From contig CANMKE010000004.1 in NCBI GenBank assembly GCA_947498325.1, forward strand, positions 186,001-250,000: a DNA stretch of 64,000 nt. Reading direction: 5' to 3'. Under the pieces are notes generated by a model, which was not told the DNA's origin, made no database searches, and saw only the letters and a program-made list of their open reading frames with translations. This document shows, one piece after another, positions 17,609 to 27,243 of this stretch. The translations under genes were made by a program, and so were the position numbers. The stretch's first letter is position 1, and each line of letters opens with the position of its first letter. This DNA comes from an uncultured Persicobacter sp. (GTDB taxonomy: Bacteria > Bacteroidota > Bacteroidia > Cytophagales > Cyclobacteriaceae).

Positions 17609-18784
17609 CTATTTGTAAAAATGATTGATGGTCTGATTGACATGCACAAAAGGAAGCGCAAGGGTGTCGGCTCTGCTGGTGTGAAGTTGCTCCCACAGGC
17701 GCTTCAGAAACAAAGGGGTGTGCCCGCTCTTTTCTGCCAGCAACCTGAAAAAATCCTCATCGGGCTGCGAAGGATCAAGTAAATAGTGTTTCTTAATATA
17801 ATCCATCAGGTATTGCTTGCGGTGTAATAAGATGGCCCGCTCAGCATATTTATGCTCATACAGCTTGGCAAGGGTTTCGATATACGCACGGCTTTTATTT
17901 TCCTTATAGGGCTTGCGATACCGAACACCAATTCGGCGCTGGGCACCAAAAACAAGGAATAAAAATCCACAGACGACCACCACCCATTTGGCTCGCCGTA
18001 GCCCTGGCGAGGCATCAATGAAGCCAAACAAGGAGTTGGTTTCAGTGGGCCCGAGTAAAAAGTAACTGCTGATTTTCCACGGATAGGGTGGCATCTTTGA
18101 GAGCAGTGCTGCCACCGCCTGCCGATCGTTGTCGATCATCAGGTGATAGTTACTCAGTAGGCAAGGCAAACTGCTGATCATGATTTTCCCCTCCCCATAC
18201 TGCCCAACGAGAATCACTGGCGCATTGCTTTGGGTGTTTCGTGCCAGAATTTCCCATTCCACAGGCGAGGAAAGCTGTGGGGCCAGTTCCGACCACAGGT
18301 CAAAATCTGAAACCGCCACCTGTTGGTGTTTCATTTGAATGATCAGTGAATCACTTCCGGAAGAATGCCCCCCTGAGGAAACTATTTTTTCTACACGATT
18401 CCTCATCGTCTGCTTCAGCCCTATTTCCTTCAAAAATTGCTCATTAAACCGCACGGCGGAGAGCACAATATTATGCCCACTCCCAACGGCGCCAAGTAAA
18501 TCTGACACTTCATCTTCACTCAGCCGAATATTTGGCGCAATACCAAGCACATTCACCAGCTCACCTTCGGGCAACGAATACTGACTGATCTCGGCGCGGA
18601 TAGGTTCCCCCGAAGATCCCACATACCAGTCCTGCAACAGCATTCTGATAACTTTAGTCCCGTAAGGGGCCTTTGAATAGCTTCGGTAATGCTTCGTCCA
18701 GTCATGTTCCTGGCTATAGAAGAAAACAGAAGTCAATAGCGCAAGCGCGACCACAGCAAGAATTCTTATCGTACTTTTCGGCAT
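17609..18784 (-). CDS. DUF4350 domain membrane protein
   Basis: 391 aa. TM segment at the N-terminus (IRILAVVALALLTSVFFY) and another near 267-285 (WVVVVCGFLFLVFGAQRR). The region between them resembles a GATase-like DUF4350 domain: HYRSYSKAPYGTKVIRMLLQDW…, …NIVLSAVRFNEQFLKEIG, VILVGQYGEGKIMISSLPCLLSNY. The cytoplasmic tail is helical (…YIETLAKLYEHKYAERAILLHRKQYL). This domain order is typical of the MoxR/DUF4129 operons of Bacteroidota. It starts 1 bp from the DUF4129 stop. Confidence 0.85.
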   Translation of the reverse strand: MPKSTIRILAVVALALLTSVFFYSQEHDWTKHYRSYSKAPYGTKVIRMLLQDWYVGSSGEPIRAEISQYSLPEGELVNVLGIAPNIRLSEDEVSDLLGAVGSGHNIVLSAVRFNEQFLKEIGLKQTMRNRVEKIVSSGGHSSGSDSLIIQMKHQQVAVSDFDLWSELAPQLSSPVEWEILARNTQSNAPVILVGQYGEGKIMISSLPCLLSNYHLMIDNDRQAVAALLSKMPPYPWKISSYFLLGPTETNSLFGFIDASPGLRRAKWVVVVCGFLFLVFGAQRRIGVRYRKPYKENKSRAYIETLAKLYEHKYAERAILLHRKQYLMDYIKKHYLLDPSQPDEDFFRLLAEKSGHTPLFLKRLWEQLHTSRADTLALPFVHVNQTINHFYK

Positions 18785-18785
18785 A

Positions 18786-19481
18786 TCACTTTCTTATTTG
18801 CTGTTCAAGTTCATGGTAGGTTGCCTGCATGGCAGCAAAGTCCACCTCGCTCACTTCGTAGTTCCCATAGCATACATACTGAAAAAAGTAACCCAAATCA
18901 TTGAAGCTCTTCCTGATATGCGCTGCGGAAATCTGTCGTGCAATTTGAGTATGGAGCTCCCACTGCCCAAAGTCGATCGTGTTTTTTGCGGCCAGCAATT
19001 TCAGCCCCTGAATGTAGGTCAGCCGGGTCGCCTCCCGATAATCTCCCTGAGCGATGGCCTTCTTGAGCAGCATCGCCAAATCGTGTTCCGAAACCCGCAA
19101 CTGTTCGGGCAACGATATTTTTCGCTTGCGACCCTTTTTTCTTCGGGACAGGCGCAGCTCAAACCACTTCAGCCGGAAGCCTATAAACAAAATAATCGAT
19201 AAGCCTGCGGCACCCCATCCCCATACCGCATAGTCGGAATCAAAAGCCACATTAAAAATGGTCAACAGCCAGTCCTGCAGTACCCCCATTATGGTATCCC
19301 ACAGCTGTTCAATGGCCGTTGGCGTCTTGATGACCGGTGGTGCATACTGAAAAGAGGCGTCCTGCTTGAGGTGGGCTATTGTTTCAGAATTAAAAGGCAA
19401 AGTTTCAGCTCCCTGCGGAGTGCCTTCAAGATGTTCAAAGTTTGGCATAAGCTCAAAAGGAAGGTGAAAACACCCTGACAA
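18786..19481 (-). CDS. DUF4129 domain membrane protein
   Basis: 231 aa from a TTG at 19481; an ATG at 19448 is an equally good start. One TM segment (about 83-105, YAVWGWGAAGLSIILFIGF) is followed by a basic loop (RLSRRKKGRKRK). A C-terminal DUF4129 helical domain follows (LKKAIAQGDYREATRLTYIQGLKLLA…, FNDLGYFFQYVCYGNYEVSEVDF). DUF4129 usually sits in transglutaminase or MoxR-linked operons. The gene is tightly packed between its neighbours. Confidence 0.85.
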   Translation of the reverse strand: MSGCFHLPFELMPNFEHLEGTPQGAETLPFNSETIAHLKQDASFQYAPPVIKTPTAIEQLWDTIMGVLQDWLLTIFNVAFDSDYAVWGWGAAGLSIILFIGFRLKWFELRLSRRKKGRKRKISLPEQLRVSEHDLAMLLKKAIAQGDYREATRLTYIQGLKLLAAKNTIDFGQWELHTQIARQISAAHIRKSFNDLGYFFQYVCYGNYEVSEVDFAAMQATYHELEQQIRK

Positions 19482-19484
19482 TCA

Positions 19485-20273
19485 TTAAAATTGGGAAATC
19501 TCTTCCGCTATTCCCTGAGGTTCTTTCAGTGCAAGCAGATGATAATACTGAACTACTACGCCAAAAGCATAGAATACTGAAATGATGACACTAAGCACCG
19601 ACACAATCGGGCTGAACACATAAGCAGAATAAGCCCAGGCATTTCCGAAAACAAGCGACAAGCCTGTGAGCCCGCCTAACATGGCTGTAAAAATAAAGCT
19701 CAACACCCATACAATCACCGAGAGTAACATCACAAAACCGGCTGTATTCCACCAGTAACCCTTCACGAGCTGATAGCTTCTATTCAAACTGTCTGTTACT
19801 GATTTGTCCTCAATCATATAAACAGGTAAAGCCACCGAAAATGCTATAAAAAGAAAAATCCCTGGAATGAGTAAAAACATCATGCCCAAAACAACGCTGA
19901 GGCCTGTCAAGAAAGAAACGCCCACATAACCCCAGAACGAGCCATCAACACGATCAGAAACCTCCTGAGGTGTAGGCACCTTTCCCGTTTCCTGATACAG
20001 CTGCATCAGCGTCATGGTCTGCAGGTACATATGCAGCATTCCTCCATAAAGGAGAAAAGACCCAATGACATTCATCAATAAATAGATAGAAAATGATTCC
20101 CCTGCAAGATTAAGGGTGTGGTAAACTCCTCCGAGGCCTAAAATCGACCCGATGATCACCAAGGGCAGCCCCCCAGCCATATAAATGGAGAATATTTCCC
20201 GAAAATTTACTTTAAAAAATTGAAATGAAGTGTCGAGTCTTTGATCTATACTCCGTACTTGTCTTAATTCCAT
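19485..20273 (-). CDS. Polytopic membrane protein of the MoxR cluster
   Basis: 262 aa with about six TM segments (about 30-50, 65-90, 120-145, 148-170, 195-215, 220-245). It begins with a cytoplasmic RSIDQRLDTSFQFFKVNFREIF amphipathic stretch. The composition resembles the 'glycerophosphoryl diester phosphodiesterase membrane domain'/DUF975-like family often found between SpoIIM and DUF4129 genes. No catalytic motif is visible. Starts 5 bp after the SpoIIM stop. Confidence 0.7.
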   Translation of the reverse strand: MELRQVRSIDQRLDTSFQFFKVNFREIFSIYMAGGLPLVIIGSILGLGGVYHTLNLAGESFSIYLLMNVIGSFLLYGGMLHMYLQTMTLMQLYQETGKVPTPQEVSDRVDGSFWGYVGVSFLTGLSVVLGMMFLLIPGIFLFIAFSVALPVYMIEDKSVTDSLNRSYQLVKGYWWNTAGFVMLLSVIVWVLSFIFTAMLGGLTGLSLVFGNAWAYSAYVFSPIVSVLSVIISVFYAFGVVVQYYHLLALKEPQGIAEEISQF

Positions 20274-20278
20274 GACTT

Positions 20279-21241
20279 TTAATTTCTGGTTGAACGATTA
20301 AATATGATAATAGGCCTGACCACATAAAATGTCAGAATAAAAATAGCCGAGACCACCACAATAATGGCCCGCCAAAAGTATTCCCACTCTGTGTGTCGGG
20401 TTAAAAAACTCTCAATGAAGCCTGCCATTATAAAGACAGGAATTAAACTGATGATCACCTTCAGTGCCGCACGCCCATAAACTTTGAAGCTCTCGAAACG
20501 TGAGTAATCGCCAGGAAACAGCCACGAAGCGCCAAGCATCATGCCCGCTCCTCCCGCAAGAACAATGGCCGAAATCTCCAGTGTACCATGCAACCATACC
20601 GTCAGGATGTAATCCTTCATGGCCACATTTTCAAGGATGAAAGTCTGAAAAGACCCCAGCATAATGCCATTATTCAGCAACACACTCACCGTCCCGAGGC
20701 AGGCAAATATGCCATAAATAAAAGCGATAAAACTGACCATGATATTGTTGGTGGTGATGCCAAAAAACATCTGTGTTGCCTCCGTTGATTTATAAATAGC
20801 AAGCGGGTCACCACTTGCAATATTGTCCAGCGTTTTATTCACATAGGCATCTCCAAGCACCACCCTGACGAAGGAGCTGTCGTAATAACTGGAAATATAC
20901 CCCACTAAAAATGCCAGAATAAAAATCAAAAAAGCCGACACGAACGGCAAGGGCCTGCGGGCAATCACCGAAGGAACTTCTGTCCAGAAATAATCTATGA
21001 AATAGGCATAATCTACCGCCCGTTTTTTATAAATCATATAGTGGAGCTTGCGAAGTAGTGGGCTCAGAAAAGCCTGAGATTCGCCTTCAGGAAAAAAGGT
21101 CTGAGCATATGACAAATCATCATTCGTGGTATGATACAAAGCGGACAACTCATCCGCATTCGCCTCTTCTCTCCCATCCACAATATCTTCGAGCTGTTGC
21201 CACTTAGCCCTGTTTTTAAAAATAAAGGTTGCTTCCCGCAT
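20279..21241 (-). CDS. SpoIIM-family (DUF95) membrane protein
   Basis: 320 aa. A soluble N-terminal helical part (REATFIFKNRAKWQQLEDIV…) is followed by five or six TM segments. The SpoIIM-type core contains NNIMVSFIAFIYGIFACLGT, LLNNGIMLG, LHGTLEISAIVLAGGAGMMLG and FPGDYSRFESFKVYGR. Outside spore formers these proteins belong to the MoxR/RDD/DUF4129 complexes of the inner membrane. First gene of the leftward operon; divergent from the RDD gene across 108 bp. Confidence 0.9.
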   Translation of the reverse strand: MREATFIFKNRAKWQQLEDIVDGREEANADELSALYHTTNDDLSYAQTFFPEGESQAFLSPLLRKLHYMIYKKRAVDYAYFIDYFWTEVPSVIARRPLPFVSAFLIFILAFLVGYISSYYDSSFVRVVLGDAYVNKTLDNIASGDPLAIYKSTEATQMFFGITTNNIMVSFIAFIYGIFACLGTVSVLLNNGIMLGSFQTFILENVAMKDYILTVWLHGTLEISAIVLAGGAGMMLGASWLFPGDYSRFESFKVYGRAALKVIISLIPVFIMAGFIESFLTRHTEWEYFWRAIIVVVSAIFILTFYVVRPIIIFNRSTRN

Positions 21242-21349
21242 TCGTTAAAATATAAAAATACGGTGTAAAATCTATAAAAATTATTTTATAATCAAGTGAA
21301 ATTAATGTTAATTTAACAATCAATATGATTTTTATACTATACACTAAAT

Positions 21350-22078
21350 ATGTCAACCGTTGATTTTTCCACTTCACAAAATGTAGGTATCACCACACAG
21401 CACGCGGGTATTGGTCGGCGTTTGCTTGCCCTGATCATTGACTACCTCGTATTGCTAATTTTATTCATGGTAACTTTTTTCCTGTCGACCTACATCTCCA
21501 CCGTCCTGTTGTCACTCCTTGTGCCGGTAATGCTCTACTCCTTCCTTATGGAGTATTTTCTCAACGGACAGACACTCGGCAAAATGGCCATGAAAATCCG
21601 GGTGATTTCAGAAGATGGCTTCGGCCTTTCGGCAAGTCAGTGTTTCAACCGATGGATCTTCAGAATTATTGATTTGCAGATCTCGCAAGGGGCTGTGGCT
21701 GTTACTTCCATCGCCCTGACGGCGAAAAACAAAAGGCTTGGGGACATCTCTGCAGGCACCATTGTGATCAAAGACAAATATGACAAAGGGCCGATTATGA
21801 GCAACACTGCATTTAACGCCAACTATCTTCCCGTTTATGAAGAAGCCGCCCTGCTGACCAATACACAGGCCAACATTATCCAGCGCGTACTTGCCATGCC
21901 CGAAGGCAACACCAGCAAAGACCTGAATAAAAATATGCTGGCAAAACAGATCGGCAAAACATTCAGCATGCCCGATGACACCCTAAAAAGACCTGATTTC
22001 CTTGACGTATTTTTGGAAGACTACTATTTTTTCTGTTGGGAAATCGCCCAAAACCAACAACAATCCGAAGCGGCTTAA
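21350..22078 (+). CDS. RDD-family membrane protein
   Basis: 242 aa. RDD hallmarks: GIGRRLLALIIDYLVLLILFM (Arg, then Asp in TM1), a second TM near 55-70, and LNGQTLGKMAMKIRVISEDG followed by CFNRWIFRIID. A C-terminal soluble tail of about 90 aa follows. RDD proteins act as small-molecule or ion transporters, or as scaffold partners in SpoIIM/DUF4129 loci, which is the arrangement here. Confidence 0.92.
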   Translation: MSTVDFSTSQNVGITTQHAGIGRRLLALIIDYLVLLILFMVTFFLSTYISTVLLSLLVPVMLYSFLMEYFLNGQTLGKMAMKIRVISEDGFGLSASQCFNRWIFRIIDLQISQGAVAVTSIALTAKNKRLGDISAGTIVIKDKYDKGPIMSNTAFNANYLPVYEEAALLTNTQANIIQRVLAMPEGNTSKDLNKNMLAKQIGKTFSMPDDTLKRPDFLDVFLEDYYFFCWEIAQNQQQSEAA

Positions 22079-22171
22079 ACCAATTCCGAACATTGCCGAA
22101 CATCCCTAAAAGCCAATGGGTGCTATTTACGCTTCCCGCTGAATTTATTTTACATTTCCATAAAATCAGTC

Positions 22172-22179
22172 TATCTTCG
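22172..22179 (+). promoter_or_regulatory. Near-consensus -7 element before dnaX
   Basis: TATCTTCG matches TAnnTTTG at all but one defined position and ends 5 bp before the ATG at 22185. If used, the transcript would be leaderless or nearly so. Confidence 0.35.
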
Positions 22180-22184
22180 CCCTA

Positions 22185-24029
22185 ATGGAAAAATTTGTTG
22201 TCTCTGCCCGAAAATATCGCCCGGCCACCTTTGATAGTGTTGTCGGCCAAAAGCACATCACAACGACGTTGATCAATGCGATTAACAACAACCACCTTGC
22301 GCAGGCTTTCTTATTCTGCGGACCAAGAGGGGTGGGTAAAACTACCTGTGCGCGTATTTTAGCAAAGACAATCAACTGTACTGATCGGCAGGAAAATGGG
22401 GAAGCCTGCGGGAAATGTGATTCCTGTACCTCATTTCAGAACAACGCCTCTTTCAATGTTCATGAGCTCGATGCGGCCTCCAACAACTCCGTGGATGACA
22501 TCCGTAACCTCGTAGAACAGGTACGCTACGCACCACAATCGGGGCAGTATAAGGTGTATATTATTGATGAGGTGCACATGCTCTCCAATCAGGCATTTAA
22601 TGCCTTTCTGAAGACCCTCGAAGAGCCGCCATCGTATGCCATTTTCATTTTGGCAACCACCGAAAAGCACAAAATTATTCCGACCATTCTCTCTCGTTGT
22701 CAGATCTTTGATTTCAACCGCATTACTGTGGGCGACATGACAAGCCACCTGATGAATATTGCCGAAAAAGAAAGTATTGATGCTGAGGATGAAGCCCTAC
22801 ACCTGATTGCCCAAAAGGCGGATGGTGCCTTGCGTGACGCCCTCTCGATCTTTGACCTGGTCTGTACTTTTGCCGCAGGAGAAAAGGTTACTTATAAGAA
22901 TACCGTGGACAACCTCCACGTACTCGATTATGACTATTACTTCAAAATTGTAGACCTCTGCCTCGCAGAAAATCATCCGGAAATCCTGATTACCTTCGAT
23001 GAAATTCTTCGCAAAGGTTTTGATGGCCATAATTTTATTATCGGATTGGCGGAACACCTGCGAAACCTGATGGTTTGCCGCGACAAACAAACGGTACAAC
23101 TCCTTGAAGTTTCAGAAACCGTGCAGGAGAAATACCGCAGCCAGGCGATGGAGGCTCCAATCTCTTTCCTTTTAAGCGGACTGAATTTACTCAGCAATTG
23201 CGACCTGCAGTATAAAGCGGCAAAAAACCAGCGGCTGCATGTAGAGCTTTGCCTGATGAAGCTTGCCCACCTGAATGCGGCCATTACCCTGAGCCGTGCG
23301 GCAGCAGTCGTTGAAAAAAAAAAAGCTGAATTAAGGGCCGCAAACCCAAAGCCGGCAACGGCAAAAAGTAGCAGCAACAAGCTGGCGGCTCCAAAATCTA
23401 CCAATACGGTACAGGAGCCTACACCCAAGCCTATTGCCCAAAGTATACAAACGGCGTCCAAGCCGGTGGCAAAACCTGCAGCACAGACGCCCCCACCGCT
23501 TGGCCGTCCAAGCATCGCTACACGCCCTACCACCATCGGTAATGCCCAAAAGCCTGGAGGAATGCCCTCTTTTGCTGACCTGAAAGCACGTGTTCAGCAA
23601 AAGTCCACACAACAGGAAAATCAGCAGGAACAAACAGAAAACCAACAAACGGCCGAACTGCAAAATCGCCCTTTTACCGTTCAGGATGTTGAAAAAGCCT
23701 GGAATTTATTCAGTGAGCAGCTCCGCCATGACAACAACCAGACTGCTTTGAGCGTGATGCACCAAAAATGGGCTCTTGAAGGCACGGTCCTCAAATTGCA
23801 GCTCTCGAGTGTTTTGCAGCAAGATTTACTGGAAAAATTCCGAATGGAGTTGGTGCAGTTCATGAAACTGAAACTCGACAACAGCAACTTCAAACTTGAG
23901 GTGAATATTGTGGAAGGGGAAACCAGAAAAATGATTTATACCCCGAAGGAGAAGTACGTTCACCTGATGGAAAAATACCCCGAGCTGGATAAATTCCGTG
24001 AGTTTTTGAATCTTGATTTCGACATGTAA
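22185..24029 (+). CDS. dnaX: DNA polymerase III subunits gamma and tau
   Basis: 614 aa, the full tau form. Walker A GPRGVGKT at 46-53; zinc-binding cysteines C65, C75, C78, C81; Walker B VYIIDEVHML near 124-133; SRC motif in ILSRCQIFDF. Domain III is near 240-370. A Pro/Ala/Lys-rich linker (about 385-500) leads to a C-terminal tau-like domain (…PFTVQDVEKAWNLFSEQLRHD…). It is the clamp-loader ATPase that couples the replisome. An 11-A run at codons 377-380 precedes stops in both shifted frames, which would yield a gamma form of about 381 aa (see site entry). The next gene is convergent, 22 bp away. Confidence 0.97.
   Translation: MEKFVVSARKYRPATFDSVVGQKHITTTLINAINNNHLAQAFLFCGPRGVGKTTCARILAKTINCTDRQENGEACGKCDSCTSFQNNASFNVHELDAASNNSVDDIRNLVEQVRYAPQSGQYKVYIIDEVHMLSNQAFNAFLKTLEEPPSYAIFILATTEKHKIIPTILSRCQIFDFNRITVGDMTSHLMNIAEKESIDAEDEALHLIAQKADGALRDALSIFDLVCTFAAGEKVTYKNTVDNLHVLDYDYYFKIVDLCLAENHPEILITFDEILRKGFDGHNFIIGLAEHLRNLMVCRDKQTVQLLEVSETVQEKYRSQAMEAPISFLLSGLNLLSNCDLQYKAAKNQRLHVELCLMKLAHLNAAITLSRAAAVVEKKKAELRAANPKPATAKSSSNKLAAPKSTNTVQEPTPKPIAQSIQTASKPVAKPAAQTPPPLGRPSIATRPTTIGNAQKPGGMPSFADLKARVQQKSTQQENQQEQTENQQTAELQNRPFTVQDVEKAWNLFSEQLRHDNNQTALSVMHQKWALEGTVLKLQLSSVLQQDLLEKFRMELVQFMKLKLDNSNFKLEVNIVEGETRKMIYTPKEKYVHLMEKYPELDKFREFLNLDFDM
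23313..23341 (+). promoter_or_regulatory. dnaX A11 slippage site with shifted-frame stops
   Basis: GAA AAA AAA AAA GCT is read in frame. Insertion of one A (or -1 frameshift) gives …AAA AGC TGA; loss of one A (or +1) gives …AAG CTG AAT TAA. Either would truncate right after the ATPase and domain III region, like gamma in E. coli or Thermus. Confidence 0.6.
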
Positions 24030-24051
24030 TCATCCCCTTGCCATTGGCAAA

Positions 24052-25326
24052 TCAGTAAGCCAGCATAACACCGCTATCAGCGCAGTCGGCACGAAAATCA
24101 TTCAGCGAATCCCCCTGAAGCGGGTTCCCCTTCAGGTTCAGCCATAAATATTTAATCGATTGTTTCTGCCACCCTGGCGTTGGCCGCTGATCAATCCTGT
24201 TAAAAGACAAATCGCAGCGCACAAGATTTTTAAAATCAAAAACCTCTACGGGAAAGTGTTCAAAAGCATTACTTTCCAACTGAAGCCCTGTCAGCTTATC
24301 CATATTTTTGGCAGATAAGGATAAAGTGTAAAGTTTATTGTGCGATAAATCCAGCCGTTGCAAAAGGGGCAAAAAAGCAATGCCGCCCAGGTCATCTTTC
24401 AACTGATTATAACTCAAATCAAGATCCGTGAGCGACTTCATGACCTCGAAACCATTTGCTGGCAGGCGGTCAAGTTCATTAAAAGACAGGTTGAGGGATT
24501 TCAGTTTGGCCATTCGCAAAGCAACCTGAGGAAATGCATGCAATTCATTCCCCTTCAGATTAAGGTACTGCAAACTGCCCAGCGCCATCATTCTGCCCGA
24601 AAGCAACTCATCAGAAATTTTGTTGGAAGATAAATCAAGGGAAATCAACTTAGGGAGCTGCTCGAAATTATCGGGCAAATCGGCCATATCATTCTTTGAC
24701 AATGACAGCGACTTCAGTGCTGGCAACTTTGGAAATCCACCCTGAATTTCCAGCTCGTTACGGTCAAGGCTCAGCTTTTCAAGCGCCCGAAAACGACGCA
24801 AGAAGGAAGGTAATTGTTTGATTTTATTATCCGAGAGATCAAGAGATTCCAGGGATTTTAACCTGCGAATACTGCCTGGAGCGTGTACCCAGCCATGAAA
24901 GCGCATCTCAAGATGTTTCACTTGTGGCAACTTCGGAAACTGCGGATAACCGTCGATCTCGGGCGCCGCCATAGGCACCATACTTGATACTTGCCGAGGC
25001 TCCACCAAACCATTATAAACGATTTTTTCAAGCTTGGAAAGCCCTGCCATCCATTTCGGAAAATACTTAATCTGCGTTCCAGAAACATCCAGCAGCTCTA
25101 TATTCTCACACTCTTTCAGCCACAAGGGCATCTGAACAAGGGTAGAATCATGCAAATGCACCACTTTAAGCGTATCCTTGCGTTGATTCGAAACCAACTT
25201 CAAACTCTCCGTTTTGAAATAATAGTTGGATCTACTGACCACCTGGGCCTGGGTGGAAAAGGCTGAAAAAGCCATCAAAGTTCCTAACAAGCATTTACAC
25301 CACCGATTTCGTTTCCAAACAATCAT
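24052..25326 (-). CDS. Secreted leucine-rich-repeat protein
   Basis: 424 aa. The signal peptide region (LLGTLMAFSAFSTQAQ) ends near residue 28. About 11 LRR units follow from residue 55 to the end, e.g. LESLDLSDNKIKQLPSFLRRF, LKSLSLSKNDMADLPDNFEQL, LTDLDLSYNQLKDDLGG. The spacing is 22-23 aa with LxxLxLxxNxL cores, the 'typical/bacterial' LRR class. No enzymatic domain or sorting signal is seen. Periplasmic or surface protein interaction is likely; the ligand is unknown. Signal start taken at the ATG at 25326. Confidence 0.85.
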   Translation of the reverse strand: MIVWKRNRWCKCLLGTLMAFSAFSTQAQVVSRSNYYFKTESLKLVSNQRKDTLKVVHLHDSTLVQMPLWLKECENIELLDVSGTQIKYFPKWMAGLSKLEKIVYNGLVEPRQVSSMVPMAAPEIDGYPQFPKLPQVKHLEMRFHGWVHAPGSIRRLKSLESLDLSDNKIKQLPSFLRRFRALEKLSLDRNELEIQGGFPKLPALKSLSLSKNDMADLPDNFEQLPKLISLDLSSNKISDELLSGRMMALGSLQYLNLKGNELHAFPQVALRMAKLKSLNLSFNELDRLPANGFEVMKSLTDLDLSYNQLKDDLGGIAFLPLLQRLDLSHNKLYTLSLSAKNMDKLTGLQLESNAFEHFPVEVFDFKNLVRCDLSFNRIDQRPTPGWQKQSIKYLWLNLKGNPLQGDSLNDFRADCADSGVMLAY

Positions 25327-25467
25327 AACTCAGAATTATCCTACAAAAAAACTCTCATTCACAATTACGGTAATCTTTTTCATATCCGCTATACCCATAA
25401 AAGGAAATATGTCCTTATAAATTCAAAGTTCCTTTCCTTTTTTATGTGCGGTTTAAAATCTATCTGT

Positions 25468-25475
25468 TATTTTTG
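25468..25475 (+). promoter_or_regulatory. Exact -7 consensus immediately before guaA
   Basis: TATTTTTG fits TAnnTTTG and ends 3 bp before the ATG at 25479. The expected start of transcription falls on or next to the start codon. Confidence 0.4.
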
Positions 25476-25478
25476 CGC

Positions 25479-27008
25479 ATGGCTGAACAGATTCTCATTA
25501 TCGATTCCGGATCACAGGTGACGCAGCTTATTGCTCGCCGCATCCGTGAAATGAACGTTTATTGTGAGATTCACCCTTACAACAACATCCCTGAAATCAG
25601 TGATGACGTTATTGGCGTGATTCTCTCGGGTAGTCCTTGCTCAGTAAGACAAGACGATGCCCCACAAATTGACACCAACACCCTTCGTGGAAAATTACCG
25701 CTTTTGGGGATTTGCTATGGGGCGCAATACCTTGCGCAGGCACATGGCGGCGAGGTGACTGCAAGTAAAATCCGTGAGTACGGACGTGCACACCTTGAAA
25801 GCTTCAATGCTGAAAACCCTTTATTCCAGGGGATCTCTCCAAAATCCACTGTTTGGATGTCGCACGGAGACACCATCACAACCCTTCCTGAAAATTTCGA
25901 AATTATTGCTTCAACGGAATCTGTTGAGGTGGCGGCTTTTCATGTAAAAGGAGAGGCTACCTATGGCGTGCAATTCCACCCAGAGGTAACCCACTCTGAT
26001 GAAGGGGAGCAATTATTGAAAAACTTTGTGGTCAATATTTGTGGCGCATCCCAAAACTGGACTCCAGACGCTTTTGCCGACACCATGATTGCGGAGCTGA
26101 AAGAAAAGTTAGGCGATGACCGTGTAATCCTTGGACTTTCCGGCGGGGTGGATTCTTCCGTTGCCGCGGTATTGATCCATAAGGCTATTGGCGAAAACCT
26201 ACACTGTATTTTCGTAAATAACGGGCTTTTGCGTAAGAATGAATTCAGCGAAGTGCTGAAATCTTATGAAGGCATGGGCTTGAATGTAAAGGGTGTAGAT
26301 GCCTCTGAGCGTTTTTACGATGCACTGAAAGGGCTGAAAGATCCTGAAGATAAGCGTAAAGCAATCGGGCGTGTATTTGTGGAGGTTTTCGATGATGAAT
26401 CTCACAAAGTAGAAAATGCAAAATGGTTGGCACAGGGAACAATCTACCCTGATGTGATCGAGTCGGTTTCTGTAAACGGACCATCAGCCACCATTAAATC
26501 CCACCATAACGTAGGCGGTTTACCTGACTTCATGAAACTGAAAGTTGTGGAGCCTTTACGCAGCCTGTTCAAAGACGGTGTTCGCCGTGTGGGAAAATCT
26601 TTGGATATCGACCCGCAGCTTTTGGGTCGCCACCCATTCCCAGGACCAGGTTTGGGCATCCGAATTTTGGGGGATGTAACCCCAGAGAAAGTAAGCATTT
26701 TGCAGGAAGTAGATCACATCTTCATTCAGGGCTTAAGAAAGCACCACCTGTATGATTACGTATGGCAGGCAGGTTCAATGTTGTTGCCCGTACAATCTGT
26801 TGGTGTGATGGGCGACGAGCGTACTTACGAATCCGTAGTTGCATTGCGCGCCGTAACTTCTGTAGATGGAATGACGGCCGACTGGGCAGAACTTCCTCAC
26901 GAATTTTTGAAAGAGGTTTCTAACGACATCATTAACCGCGTAAAAGGGGTTAACCGCGTTGTTTATGACATCTCTTCCAAGCCACCAGCAACCATCGAGT
27001 GGGAATAA
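25479..27008 (+). CDS. guaA: GMP synthase (glutamine-hydrolysing)
   Basis: 509 aa from the ATG at 25479; a GTG frame at 25446 adds 11 residues with no family support. Class I glutamine amidotransferase triad C79 (GICYGAQ), H167 and E169 (GVQFHPE). ATP pyrophosphatase P-loop LSGGVDSS at 220-227; C-terminal dimer region ending [18 protein letters not shown], as in all GuaA. Converts XMP to GMP with glutamine and ATP in the cytoplasm. Single gene with its own promoter-like site and terminator. Confidence 0.98.
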   Translation: MAEQILIIDSGSQVTQLIARRIREMNVYCEIHPYNNIPEISDDVIGVILSGSPCSVRQDDAPQIDTNTLRGKLPLLGICYGAQYLAQAHGGEVTASKIREYGRAHLESFNAENPLFQGISPKSTVWMSHGDTITTLPENFEIIASTESVEVAAFHVKGEATYGVQFHPEVTHSDEGEQLLKNFVVNICGASQNWTPDAFADTMIAELKEKLGDDRVILGLSGGVDSSVAAVLIHKAIGENLHCIFVNNGLLRKNEFSEVLKSYEGMGLNVKGVDASERFYDALKGLKDPEDKRKAIGRVFVEVFDDESHKVENAKWLAQGTIYPDVIESVSVNGPSATIKSHHNVGGLPDFMKLKVVEPLRSLFKDGVRRVGKSLDIDPQLLGRHPFPGPGLGIRILGDVTPEKVSILQEVDHIFIQGLRKHHLYDYVWQAGSMLLPVQSVGVMGDERTYESVVALRAVTSVDGMTADWAELPHEFLKEVSNDIINRVKGVNRVVYDISSKPPATIEWE

Positions 27009-27028
27009 TATTCCCCATATAGATATTC

Positions 27029-27067
27029 AAAAGCCAGGAGCATCATGTTTCTGGCTTTTTCTTTTTT
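27029..27067 (+). terminator. guaA terminator
   Basis: AAAGCCAG / CTGGCTTT stem with an 11-nt loop followed by TTCTTTTTT, 20 bp past the stop. Confidence 0.85.
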
Positions 27068-27243
27068 AAAGCCCCCCTTCTTTTCGCCCCTGCTCGTCTC
27101 TGCTCGTCTCTACACATTCAGTAAATCCCTCAAAGGCTGTTTATTTACACTCCTTATTTGCATCAGTAAAGAAAAAAAAAGAACTTTACAGCCATAACAT
27201 GCATAGGTGTGGCCTGTAACCAATCAGCTAACCTTTAACTTCA

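Noticed and set aside
25446-25478. GTG start of guaA
   Set aside because: The 11 extra residues are not part of GuaA and would place the start upstream of the -7 element.
27097-27117. Short direct repeat CTGCTCGTCT
   Set aside because: Two copies of 10 bp only; no sign of function.
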